Assembly (NCBI GenBank): GCA_037127315.1
Contig: JBBBDQ010001028.1
Coordinates: 1,736,001 to 1,800,000, forward strand
Length of the DNA stretch: 64,000 nt
DNA from: Ascarosepion bandense
Taxonomy: Eukaryota > Mollusca > Cephalopoda > Sepiida > Sepiidae
Direction of reading: 5' to 3'
How positions within the stretch are numbered: the first letter of the stretch is position 1; each line of letters starts with the position of its first letter. This document shows positions 33,927-44,249 of the stretch, piece after piece. A program made the position numbers and the translations under genes. The notes below the pieces were generated by a model. That model made no database searches and had not been told where the DNA came from. It worked only from the letters and a program-made list of their open reading frames with translations.

Positions 33927-35873
33927 CCACAGTAGATGGCCTACCCACAAAAACAGACAATGTCCTAAATGTGGAGAAGACCACAAACATTATCACAAAT
34001 GCCCAGCCCATGTACAGAATGACAAAAATGTCGGAAATTGAACCACTGGGCCATTATTTGCAGATCGAAGGAAAATAAAGAAAAAACAAAATACATTCTG
34101 CCAAAGGAATGATACAAGTCTATATACGACCAGAGGAGATACAATAAGCAATGTTCATGTAATAGACAATAATAGTGATATTATCGATTATGATGAATTA
34201 GAATTACATACAATAAACAATTCGGATAGCAGTACTGAAGTTACAACGAAAATAAAATTCCAAGTACCAGGAAGAGAAAAAAACAGCAAAACTTCTGGTA
34301 AAAGTAGACACTAGAGCAGAAGGAAAAATACTGTCACTACGGATATACAAACAAATGTGTCCAAATACCCTAGCAAAATTAGTGAAGCGATCAAATACCA
34401 TCTTAACGGCATATAACAAATTGGCACTATCCAACTCCAGTGCAAATACAACCAAGTCACACGATCGGCAGAAACATTTTCATCGCAAACATAAACGGGC
34501 CAGCTACACCAGGATTGCCAAGCTGTCGAAACCAAAGAAATGGTGACCCTACATTGTGAAATAAAAAAAAGCCAAAAAGGGTACAGTCCATCGTACTACA
34601 GGACTACTCGAAACAATGTGACCACATAGGTCACTTCACAGGTTAATAACACAATGTTCTCGACCCCACAACAACGCTAGTCATACATACTCCAAGAAAA
34701 TGTTCCATCCACCTAAAAGATGAAATAAAAACTGAATTAAACAAGATGGTGAAAGGCCGAGCCATAAAAAAAGTTGAGAAACATACTGATTGGGTCAAAA
34801 GCCACGGTTATAGCTGGAAAAGCAACGGACAAATGATTTCAATAGGGCAATAAAAAGATTACACTACAGAGTCCCGACCCTGGAAAAAATGACCCACAAA
34901 ATGGCAAACGCAAAATGGTTTAGTAAGCGAGACGCAAAAATTGGCTATTGGTCTATCGAGCTCGATGAAGAGAGTTAAGGTATAACATATTTCAACAGTC
35001 CATTTGGCATGAGGATGCCATTTGGGCTGGTGATGAGCCAGGATGTTTTCCAGCAAAAGATGGGCCAAATACTCGAAAAATGCTCCGGGACCATTGGTAA
35101 CTCTGATGATGTGGTTTTAGGAAAAAGAGGAAAAGGAGCATGATAGCAACTTGCTTAGCCTGATTGAAGCCGCAAAAAATGGTCTTGTATTCAACAGCAC
35201 AAAATAATACAACATCAAGACCAAATCGATAAAATTCTTTGGTGGAATTTACAATGAGGATGAAGTGTACCCAAATCTTCCAAAAGTAGAAGACATCAAA
35301 ACCCTAGAATCTCCTGCCAACGAAGTAGAGCTACAGCATGTCCTAAGTATGGTAACTTACATTGCCGCTTTCATACCTCATTTGTCTGAGTATACAGCCA
35401 ACCTTCGCGACTTCCTGAAAAAGAGAAACGAATATAAATGGACGAACAGCCATGAGAAGCCCTTCCAACAAATCAAGGCCCTAATCAGTAAAGAAATAGC
35501 GCTGACATATTTTGACCCTACCAAACCAACGACCATTCAAGTTGATGCTTCTAGCAGAGGACTGGGAGCAGCATTATTACAAGATGAAAGGCCAGTTGCA
35601 TTAGCATCCAAATCACTCACTTCTGCAAACATAGAACACGAGATGTCGGCAGTGGTTTTTAGGTGGCAGAGATTCCATACATTGTATGGGGGTCATTCAC
35701 AGTTGAGATTGACAATAAACCGCTGGAAATGATCACACAGGAAAATATATCAGTATAACCCCCAAGGTTACAACGGATGCTACTGGAAATACAGGATATG
35801 ATCTCTCCATAACATACCGTCCAGAAAAGAAATACTGTTGACCGATGGGGATGTCAAGATAATCCCGTTTTTT

Positions 35874-35922
<49 letters not shown>

Positions 35923-36221
35923 GGATTAATTCAAAGATGTTGAATGGCCATTTCGATATGAAGATCCCCACGGGGAACGACACATCACCTCAGCAACAGG
36001 AAAAAAACCTTTCAGAAACTGGAGAAAAATTAGTCTACTTTTCCTTTTTAAATAGATTGCAAAGAAATTAAAAAATAAATAATAAAATAAAATAAAATAA
36101 AAATAAAAATAAAGGGAAAGAAAAAGAAAAGGAAAAATAAAAAGAAAAAGATAGAATAAAATCAAATAAATAGGAAAAGAAAAAATTGACATCGTCTGGT
36201 TTCGCAAAAAAAAGGGGAGAA
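33924..36221 (+). pseudogene. Gypsy-type LTR retrotransposon gag-pol remnant
   Basis: Order along the plus strand, in shifting frames: a CCHC-like knuckle 'CPKCGEDHKHYHKCPAH' (about 33957-34010); a protease active site reading VDTR instead of VDTG near 34302, followed by 'RIYKQMCPNTLAKL'; RT 'KWFSKRDAKIGYWSIELDEE' (about 34910-34970), 'TYFNSPFGMRMPFGLVMSQD' (34985-35045), and a catalytic NSDDVV near 35105 (usually ADD); then the open frame 35265-35732 with the connection region 'YIAAFIPHLSEYTANLRD' and RNase H 'FDPTKPTTIQVDAS', 'GLGAALLQDERPVALASKSL'. (TA)n interrupts at 35880. The end has a polypurine tract AAAAAAAAGGGGAGA (about 36207-36221). No integrase was seen, so it is truncated as well as mutated. 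Confidence 0.88.
35880..35917. repeat. (TA)n microsatellite
   Basis: About 38 bases inside the 3' part of the Gypsy remnant. Confidence 0.95.
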
Positions 36222-36300
36222 TGTAACTAAAAATTAACAGACAGCCGTGTTAAATCGACGTCAGTTAAAGAAACACGGAAAAAAGGTGGTAAGAGAGATA
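36222..36300 (+). other. Possible start of a Gypsy 3' LTR
   Basis: TGTAACTAAAAATT follows the polypurine tract directly, as an LTR start (TG) should. The 3' boundary is not recognisable, because the sequence runs into purine-rich low complexity. Confidence 0.35.
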
Positions 36301-36805
36301 AAAGAAGGAAGGGAGGGAAAAAGAAAGAAACTAAAGAAAAAAATTTTTTTTAAATATTACAGACGCTGGACAAATTCAAAAACCTAATTTCCCCAAAACG
36401 TTGAAGTATTAGAAAAAGGCCTTTACTTAAAAAGGCATAATTATTAATAAAAGGGAATAAAAAGATATAGGATTTAAAATAAAATTATTTTTTTAAAAAT
36501 TAGGTCATTTGAAATTAAACTAAATAAAGACAACACTAGGTAAAAAAAAAAAAAAAAGAATTACAATTATTATATATACATACCTATAGAAGTACACACA
36601 TACATACATATATATACACACACAATTTAACGAATAAGAATACATATATACATACACATACACACACATACATTCAATTTATTACACACTTATATACATA
36701 TACATGCGCATACACACATATATATGTGTGTACACACCTATATACAAAAAATTCATATACACATAATATACATGTGTACACATACATGCACACATATACA
36801 CACAC

Positions 36806-36875
<70 letters not shown>

Positions 36876-37140
36876 CATATGCACTCACACACATACATAT
36901 TAATGAATATTATGAAAAGGAGCATTTAAATAGCTAAAAAAAATTTTTTCAAAATTACATATAGCCGACATACATAAATACATATATATACATATATATA
37001 CAAATATGCACATCCACACACAAACATACACATACATAAAAAAAAAAAAAAAAAAATTAAAATTAAAAATTTTTTTAAAAAAATTAAAAAAATTAAAAAA
37101 TTATAGAAAAATTTAGAATTTAAAAATTAAAAATTAAAAG
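36301..37140. repeat. Low-complexity zone: purine-rich, (CA)n, (TA)n, A-rich
   Basis: Purine-rich stretches to about 36550, then CA/TA-rich microsatellites (main CA block about 36797-36838, TA block 36839-36872), and A-rich sequence to 37140. The reading frames here are translations of the repeats. Confidence 0.85.
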
Positions 37141-37774
37141 TTAAATTTTAAAATCCGCCCTATGGCGGCACTTGTTTATAAATTCCCTTCTAAAGTTCAA
37201 AAGTAAGTCCTGATGAGGATACTTCAAAATCAGAATCTTCTCCAATAAACACAGACGACACCTATCACGAAAACTTTTAGGAGTACAAGCTGAGCCTATT
37301 AATTTCCAGCTGATTATAGGGTCCTGCCCTTCCTCCTTCATTTCCCAGAACCTACGTGATAGTGCCGTCTGGAATCTCTGTTTAGGGTTCGCAAACGAGT
37401 ACCTGTGATTATAAAGCCTCTGTTTGAAAGAGCCCGCGGACATGCCAATATATCCGGTAATTGTCCTTGTTATTAGATGGAGAAATACGGGCTTCATAAA
37501 TTACATGGGTGGATTTACATTTGCCTTGCACCGGGCAGGCATCCACAGAATAACAATTGCATTTGTCGACAATTCCGGATTTAGCTTCCGTATTATTTAG
37601 GTTCATTAAAACTTGTTTATTGTGGGAATTAATTATATTATCTATATTTGAGGTGCAAGAATAACTAATTTTTAGGGTGAATCTATTAAAAATTTTATTT
37701 AAGGGATTGTTATTATTATTAAAATGTTTATCGATTAATTTGAGAAAATACTTACCAATATTTATATTAGTTAG

Positions 37775-37870
37775 CTTACAATAAGGAGGGTTAAACCAAA
37801 TTATCTTCCAATTTTTATATTGGAATATAAATTATCTTACAATAAGGAGGGTTAAACCAAATTATCTTCC
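37775..37870. repeat. 35-bp direct repeat inside PLE B
   Basis: The same 35 bases, beginning CTTACAATAAGGAGGG, occur at 37775-37809 and 37836-37870, 61 bases apart. This duplicates part of the PLE coding region. Confidence 0.9.
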
Positions 37871-37925
37871 TTTTTCTACATTTTCGGGTGTCTTTAGTTT
37901 TTGATGATTCTGGGTAAAACCAGAT

Positions 37926-37969
37926 AAAGTATGATAAGCCTGCTATAAATAGCAGGCTTATCATACTTT
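37926..37969. repeat. Perfect 20-bp-arm palindrome inside PLE B
   Basis: The arms 37926-37945 and 37950-37969 are exact reverse complements around TAAA. The sequence is absent from the corresponding place in PLE A. Confidence 0.9.
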
Positions 37970-38429
37970 AACTTATTAACAAAACCGCTTTTCTGAAGGG
38001 CCTTAACGTAAATTTCTTTGCTTGCGTTGAAAATTTTTATATTGGAAGATAATTGGTTAACCCTATTATTTACTATCTTGGGTATTTGTCTTATAATATT
38101 CTTGGGGTGGTTGGATAAACTATTTATATAGGTGGGAGAACTATTTTCTTTGAGAAAGGGTTGGTAGGAACCATTCTTTAAGTTAAGGGTGATAGATAGT
38201 TTACAATTTTGAGATTGGAAGTAACCTCAACCTTAAAACCAAGAAAATTTAGGGCTCTGATAATTTTCTTATGTATTCTATTAGTGTAAGGCCCATTGGA
38301 ATTGGGAATACATATCAGTCCATCATCCCGATATAGGCCTATTAGTTTAGGGTCTAAAAATCTACCTAAAATATCTAAAATATAAATGCCTATTAGATCT
38401 GCTACCTGGGCAGAATCATAGGCTAAAAT

Positions 38430-39468
38430 TAGGTACCGCCATTTATTTTCGATATCTAACTTTTAAATTGAAGTTTTAAAAATAAAATTAAAATTGACTG
38501 GAATCTAAAATTTTGAGATTTAAAAAAAAATTCTTCAATTCTTTGGCTATTTTTGAGAGCTCGACATATTTTATAAGCAAAAGTTAATTTTCGGTTTTAA
38601 AAATCTTGCATAAATAAAATACATCTAGGACACATTATTTTAGGAAAATTAGCAAATTTAAAGTTAAATTAATCTGATTTACGCAATTATTAATGATTTA
38701 TGAAATTTAGAATAAAACTATTTCTTAAACACAGTGTGTTGATCATTCTGATTTCTCCCCGTATGATTTGACAGCCAGGCTGATGCGAGATAAGTGCACG
38801 GCGAGTAGAACTGACAGAATTGTCCAAATTTTTTTCCTGTAAGGGGAAGAAATCGTGAAACACGCAGAAATTACCATACAAAAAAATCCCCTCAAATACA
38901 CACACACAAAAAATTAAAATTATTTTTAAAATACGAAAGCTCGTCGATTAATATTAAACTTTTCAATTTTCGATTAGTAAATATAGTCTTCACTAAATAA
39001 CTTAAGCTAACACCAGCAAATATTTGAAGTATTTTCAAAATATAAGTTTTATATCAATTTAAAAAATAATTTCATTAATTTGTGAATAAATCTTTAAAAT
39101 TTCATTAAAATCTGTCATTTATTTGATTATTTGCAAGAATTTCCAAATTAATGTGTTTTTCACCGAAAAACAAAAAAACAAAAACAAAAAACAAAACAAA
39201 CAAAAAAAAAACTGATTTAGCTAATATTACATTATCCATTGTAAATTCTCGTACCGATTTGGTTACCTGCTAACAAATATTAAAACAAAATTTTACCAAA
39301 ATTTCGAACGTGCTAGAAAGAATTAAAAAACTTAAAAAAATAATTAAAAAAATACTTTGATATTTCCTCTTAATAAACATTTTGATGGAAAAAATTTGTT
39401 TTTATTAAGTTTGGGGCATTTTTTCTTCATACTCTGCTGTTTTTTCAGCGATTTTGTGGAGGTGCCTA
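38430..39468. mobile_element. Non-autonomous TIR element, copy 4 (TAGGTACC family)
   Basis: Starts TAGGTACCGCCA at 38430 and ends GTGGAGGTGCCTA at 39468. The interior matches copy 3, for example 'aaaaatcttgcataaataaa' near 38600 and 'actctgctgttttttcagcg' near 39431. It is inserted at the truncated edge of PLE B. No clear target duplication remains and the PLE coding sequence does not resume on the far side, so a deletion is likely. Confidence 0.82.
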
Positions 39469-39469
39469 G

Positions 39470-40462
39470 TTAAAAACATTCAATACTTATTTAGGGTAAT
39501 CTTAAGAGTTTTTTAATTTTTTAATCACTCAGTTGGGCTTTCAACAAGAAAGAGAGCAATGATCACAAAACTCTTTTTTATGAATTTATGAATGCTTAAA
39601 AATTACGAAACTGGCGTTGATATTGAACGATTTTACTTTTATTTTAACAATTGTGGTTCTAGTCTTATACTGAGTATACTTATATTAGCAGAATATTATA
39701 TTTGATATACATTATAATTCTATGTATATTTTTGCCAGTTATAGCAATTCTATTGTGAGTGTATGTACGTGTTTGCTGTTTAAAATTTGCTATATTTATG
39801 GAGGAAGGGTGCTCAATATCATAGACAACGTTTTAAGTATTGTGGACATCAGAATCAACATTTCATGGTGACTGCCATTTTCACGCTTCAATGTTACCGT
39901 AGGTGCGTATTTGTCAGTGTTAGCATATATCTCAGTACTGCTCCAAGTTCATCTAAAAGGAATAGCAACCAAAATTTATACATGTAAAACGAAATAAATT
40001 TCAACAAGACGATTTATTCATATGTTTTTATATAACGGAGAGAAACAGGGGAGAGAAATGCTAGTAAGCATGTAAAAAGAAAGACATTCAAATTTAAGAA
40101 ATGGTGATACAACTGTGTGTGAAAAAGTTCAATCATTAAGAGGAAAAATATCACCATGCCTAGAACAAAGCCCCATTGGATGTTACTTTTACTGCACACT
40201 AGAAGAAAAAAAAGCTAAAAGAGAGAAAAGAGAAAACAAGAGTGTCCTGTTTTTATAAATATCTCTAACGGTATTTTCTAACGGCATTTTCTAACGGCAT
40301 GTTTGCGAAGCCAAGTGAGGGTAACCTACGCTTTCTCCAAAGTCCAAATTAAGTTGGTCTAAAGATCGTATTGAAGCGTGAAAGTGTCACTATGCAGTAT
40401 TGATTCTTATGTCCACACCAAATCTATATAATTGATTTATCATACACCTATCAATTTGTTAA

Positions 40463-40540
<78 letters not shown>

Positions 40541-41110
40541 ATTGGATATATGCAGCTATATTTTGTACTTAACTTATATACTATGTTGCGAGATGCTAGT
40601 ATATTTTGGTAAAGAAATATTAGTCAACTTTACGTTTCGGGAATCAACACTTGCATTTACTGGCTCTTGGAGCATTTATCCCGTAATCAATATTGGTTGA
40701 TTCAATGGGAATCTAGGAAAAAAAATGAGTAACACAAAACAATAAATATAAACAAACGACAATATAACAAAAAGAATTACAGGTGTGAGAGAATTGTGAC
40801 AAACAAAACATTAAAACAAATTAGAAGACTGTGTAGTGTACTATATTAGATGAAAATATCCATGTCATTTTTCTAATTGAGACGAATTGCTGAAAGAAGA
40901 TGCGAAATAATGAAAGCATTTTGTGGGAAACGGTAACGCGAAATCAGGAAGAATAGAAGAGAACGGAACGATTGATTATCCCGAAATGAAAATTGACGAA
41001 AAAGTAAGTATACGCCACGACAATAAACGAGTTATCGGTCCTTGATAATTGCGAAGCCGTATGAGTCACCCCCCTTGGTAGATGAAATTTCTAATGAAAT
41101 GGCACAATGA
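39470..41110. other. No gene seen; includes an inverted-repeat element and (CT)n-(CA)n
   Basis: No supported frame. A (CT)n-(CA)n compound repeat lies at about 40466-40538. A TIR-bounded segment at 39841-40424 is listed separately. Confidence 0.55.
39841..40424. mobile_element. Possible MITE, about 585 bp
   Basis: The left arm (39841-39891) and right arm (40376-40424) are inverted copies with several differences. Both contain TTTCACGCTTCAAT (or its complement) and 'gtggacat'. No transposase between them and no clear target duplication. Confidence 0.6.
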
Positions 41111-41114
41111 TAGG

Positions 41115-41255
41115 TGATTTTCTAAGCGCTGCTTAGATGTGGCACAACGCCGAAAGTATAGGGCACCCAGTGAGAATCGAAATCACAACTCAGTTATAAC
41201 TGGTTCTAGCGAGACAAGCTTGCTAACCATTACACCACACCGAGAGAGGGACATC
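41115..41255 (-). mobile_element. tRNA-derived SINE, copy 1
   Basis: On the minus strand the head reads 'GGTGTGGTGTAATGGTTAGC' (about 41247-41228), a box A-like segment. 'ATTTCGATTCTCACTGGG' follows about 50 bases later as box B, then the body 'tactttcggcgttgtgccac' and 'ctaagcagcgcttagaaaat'. The same family is at 45246 and 48690. Such SINEs are transcribed by RNA polymerase III and moved by LINE enzymes. Confidence 0.85.
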
Positions 41256-41652
41256 TGTACACATACAAAATCGATACATTTTTGAAACAGACGTATAATT
41301 TTTTATTCAAAATCACATCCAGCATGTTAACATTACAATATTGAAGATATTTTTCATGGAAAATGTTTTATACGTTAAACATCACATATACACACTGGAA
41401 TTTTATAGACAGAGTAGGTAGACACACGCAATTTATGGGGTCTGTTAACGTTGACCTCACAAAAAAAAAAAGAAAAAAAAAGTGATGTGCTGCGCTATCA
41501 ACAACAGACATCAAGGAATGCCTGATATATTTTTAAAACTAAAGAGAAATATATTCTGTATACTCGACTTTTTAGATAGCATGAACGTATCTTACAGTCA
41601 ATTTATTTGCCACGAGGAAATAAATAATTAAAAATATACTTGTATGTAGTAG

Positions 41653-41654
<2 letters not shown>

Positions 41655-41710
<56 letters not shown>
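41655..41710. repeat. (TA)n-(GA)n compound microsatellite
   Basis: About 45 bases of TA then a short GA run. Confidence 0.95.
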
Positions 41711-43330
41711 CAGAGAAAGAGAGACAGACAGACTAAAACAATGTCATTTAATCTCGAGAATAATAAAAATAGATATATATCTTCAATCAAATTTCGATAA
41801 ATTTAATAAATCATCTATCACAGAACAAAGGGAGATAATCTAGGCAAGAAAAATAACTTTCTAAAATTAATAAAATGTATTTTTGGTTGAAACACTTAAC
41901 TGAATTTTAGGATGCAAATGTAACTGAATTTTCGGTCTATGCATTTCTATCCATGATAAAATTGATTAAAACATTGAAATTAGTTAACAGTCAGTCTCTC
42001 TGAGCTGGAGTAAAATTATTCAAAAGCAAAGAAACAATTATTAATTACCAAGTCAATGTCACAAAAATTGATATTAACCAAAGAATATTAGTAAAATGTT
42101 CAGAATATACTTATGATGAACATACTATGTGAATCTACCATGATAATATATTTTTGGATTAAAATTATTTACAATAAATTATTTTTGAGAGATTCTATCA
42201 TGTAACTCGGAAACAGAAATATTTAGCGATATTTAATTTTTCAGATGTATAAAGATTGCCATAGGTCGGAAGAAAAATATATCCTCAAAAGAGAAATAAG
42301 ATTGTAAAATAATTGATTAATGGGAGACAACGCTAGAAATAGCAAAAAGATTGAAGAGAGACCACAAAAAAACAAAAAAAACAAAAAACAAAAAAAAACA
42401 AAAACGCAAAACAAACAAACAAGCAAACAAGAAAAGAGAAATTCAGAACATTAACCGGATATGCTTAATAAGGAACCATATATGATTGGCATAAGAAACA
42501 ACCTTCAAGGTAGAAATTATGCGACAAGCATAATATCAGCTTTCATTTTCAGTTCTTTTCTCTTATGCTACGGTTTAAATAGCAAAATAGGGGTCCCTAA
42601 ACTTGGGCGAGAATTAATCTAAAGAGAAAGACAACTCCAACATCAAAACCTTCGAGAGGGTAACTTTAAAAGCTGAAATCATGACACAGGCACACACACA
42701 CACACACATACATATATGTGTGTGTGTGTGTGTGTAATGATATATAAAACAATTAAATAATAATAATGATAAAAACAATAACAATTATAAACAACTATAA
42801 TAACATGATATTGAGAAAGATATAGGAGAGAATATGGAGAAAACATAATTAAGTTAATTATGAAATAGAATAGAATGTAGTTCAAATAGAGAAAACAATG
42901 TTACAGCGTTAAGAATTAGGAACTATCGTTAAATTATTAAATAATAACTATTGGTATTTTGAATTCACGAATTATATATTTGCTAAAAAACCAAAACAAA
43001 TGTAATGTAATGTTATAATCACAAGTTTATAGTTGGTAGTAATGCTATTAAAATGTTTTCAAGGTACTTCCTCCTAAAAAGGTACTTCCTCCATTTTTAA
43101 TTAACTAAGAATTTGAAGAATCAAAATTATGTCCTACGTTATTTTGATGTAATACAAAAAAGTTGGAACATATGTCCAAACGTAAGCCTTTTTTATGTTC
43201 TTAAATCAGTGCTTTTAGATTTTGTGATGTTTCCGCCTATATATACGTTATTGCAAGTTATAGACATTGTATTTTGTGAATCCCTGCATGTAAATTGTGT
43301 TCTTTTTAATTGGACAATATCACCAATATA
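41711..43330. other. No gene seen
   Basis: AT-rich. A (CA)n...(TG)n pair at about 42690-42735 is self-complementary. The 60-80-residue frames are low-complexity. Confidence 0.55.
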
Positions 43331-43334
43331 AACA

Positions 43335-43335
43335 C

Positions 43336-43400
<65 letters not shown>
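43335..43400. repeat. (TA)n-(CA)n-(TA)n compound microsatellite
   Basis: Directly follows, on the minus strand, the end of the hammerhead-bearing element. Confidence 0.95.
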
Positions 43401-43405
43401 GTCAT

Positions 43406-43449
43406 CCGCAGACAGATCTGTTTCGCTGTATCACAGCTCATCAGTACGG
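43406..43449 (-). ncRNA. Hammerhead ribozyme motif with intact consensus core
   Basis: Coordinates on plus, sequence on minus. Stem I CCGTA (43449-43445) pairs with TGCGG (43410-43406; one G-U). The core is CTGATGA (43444-43438), exact. Stem II GCTGT (43437-43433) pairs perfectly with ACAGC (43429-43425), three-base loop. GAAA is 43424-43421. Stem III CAGATCTG (43420-43413) is a self-complementary octamer. The UC cleavage site is 43412-43411. Every invariant base is present, so it could be active. It lies about 25 bases downstream of a tRNA-like segment and directly upstream of a microsatellite. Confidence 0.8.
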
Positions 43450-43464
43450 TTAGACATCCGATTG

Positions 43465-43545
43465 CTTTTTATCCAGGATTGAAATACCCGACCGAATTGG
43501 CGTGAGTCGGCGATTCTACTTCTGAGCTATGGGCACTCGGTAAAA
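43465..43545 (-). mobile_element. tRNA-like SINE head joined to the hammerhead
   Basis: On the minus strand GCCCATAGCTCAGAAGTAGA (about 43534-43515) looks like a tRNA 5' end with box A. GCCGA/TCGGT could form an anticodon stem. 'GGGTATTTCAATCCTGG' (about 43488-43472) resembles the T arm and box B. It continues without a break into the hammerhead and then the microsatellite, giving a short element of about 140 bases: tRNA-like head, ribozyme, simple-repeat tail. It is not the same family as the SINE at 41115. Confidence 0.55.
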
Positions 43546-43549
43546 GGAG

Positions 43550-44079
43550 GCAGACATTTTGCGCATGATGTATCATACGCCAATAGCTAGAGTGCTCTGA
43601 TTCATTACTGAATGAGCGATGCGTAGATGGTAGAGTAGCTACTGTTTTTTAAAAGTCTACCATTCTTCCAGAGTGCTCAATCAGGGTATGAGAGCGTAAA
43701 TATACATTACCGGCCACCCCAGTTTTTTAAAAGAAATGATGTATTTCATAATATTTTTAGTATTTATTGCCAAGTGGATAATTCTAAATGAAAAAAGAAT
43801 GATTCTTTTGCTTTTATTACTTTGCAAAATTTTACAAGGCAAGGAAGTAAAGATGCTTAGTTCGAAGAGTTTGCTGAGCTTCTGCTTTTGCGGATTTTAA
43901 ACTGCTTGTATATTTTACTGTGTTGTTCATTGAACAGGCCACTTTTTTACTTTTTTTTTTGGCAACACAGAACTTCATATTTGATTATTTCTTGCAATGA
44001 TGATCTGGATAGTATCTTCATTATTGTCAAACCAGTTTCGATGTTTTGCTGGAATTTTACACCAAACTTCATCAGCTGC

Positions 44080-44080
<1 letters not shown>
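43550..44080. other. No gene seen; weak hammerhead-like words
   Basis: A CTGATGA...GAAAC pair on the minus strand (about 44071-44035) has a possible bulged stem II but no stem I that I can support. The rest is unassigned. Confidence 0.4.

Positions 44081-44082
<2 letters not shown>

Positions 44083-44131
<49 letters not shown>
44083..44131. repeat. (TA)n microsatellite
   Basis: About 49 bases of TA. Confidence 0.97.
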
Positions 44132-44134
<3 letters not shown>

Positions 44135-44249
44135 CTTCAAGAAGTCTTATGAAAATGTATCATTGATTTCAGAAAGTCGTTGTTTTAGTGATTCCTGCAT
44201 TTCCAGGGAGTGAAGTTTTGCGACATTCAGGCATTCAAGAGGCTTTTCA

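Larger units (their letters stand above)
37141..38429 (-). pseudogene. Penelope-like element B: RT C-terminal half plus GIY-YIG
   Basis: An inverted relative of PLE A. Read right to left: motif B 'AYDSAQVADLIGIYILDIL' near 38415-38365; catalytic YRDDGL near 38330; 'NSNGPYTNRIHKKII' near 38300-38260; 'NHPKNIIRQIPKIVNNRVN' near 38110-38060; Cys-rich 'CNCYSVDACPVQGKCKS' near 37560-37515; GIY-YIG 'YIGMSAGSFKQRLYNHRYSF' (37455-37395); and the C-terminal block 'FRDRCRLCLLEKILILKYP' and 'EFINKCRHRADFKI' ending at 37141. This copy keeps the C-terminus that PLE A lost by frameshift. A stop/frameshift lies near 37470, plus a 35-bp duplication and a small palindrome near 37780-37970. It is cut upstream by a TIR element at 38430. 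Confidence 0.9.

Noticed and set aside
36590..36930. Several 67-83-residue frames rich in Cys, Val, His, Thr and Tyr
   Set aside because: Pure (CA)n/(TA)n translations on both strands.
41115..41255. A functional tRNA gene
   Set aside because: The acceptor ends do not pair, the sequence is one of three similar dispersed copies, and it continues into a non-tRNA body, so it is a SINE.
44030..44075. CTGATGA...CGAAAC on the minus strand
   Set aside because: A bulged stem II is possible but no complementary stem I was found; kept only as a weak note.
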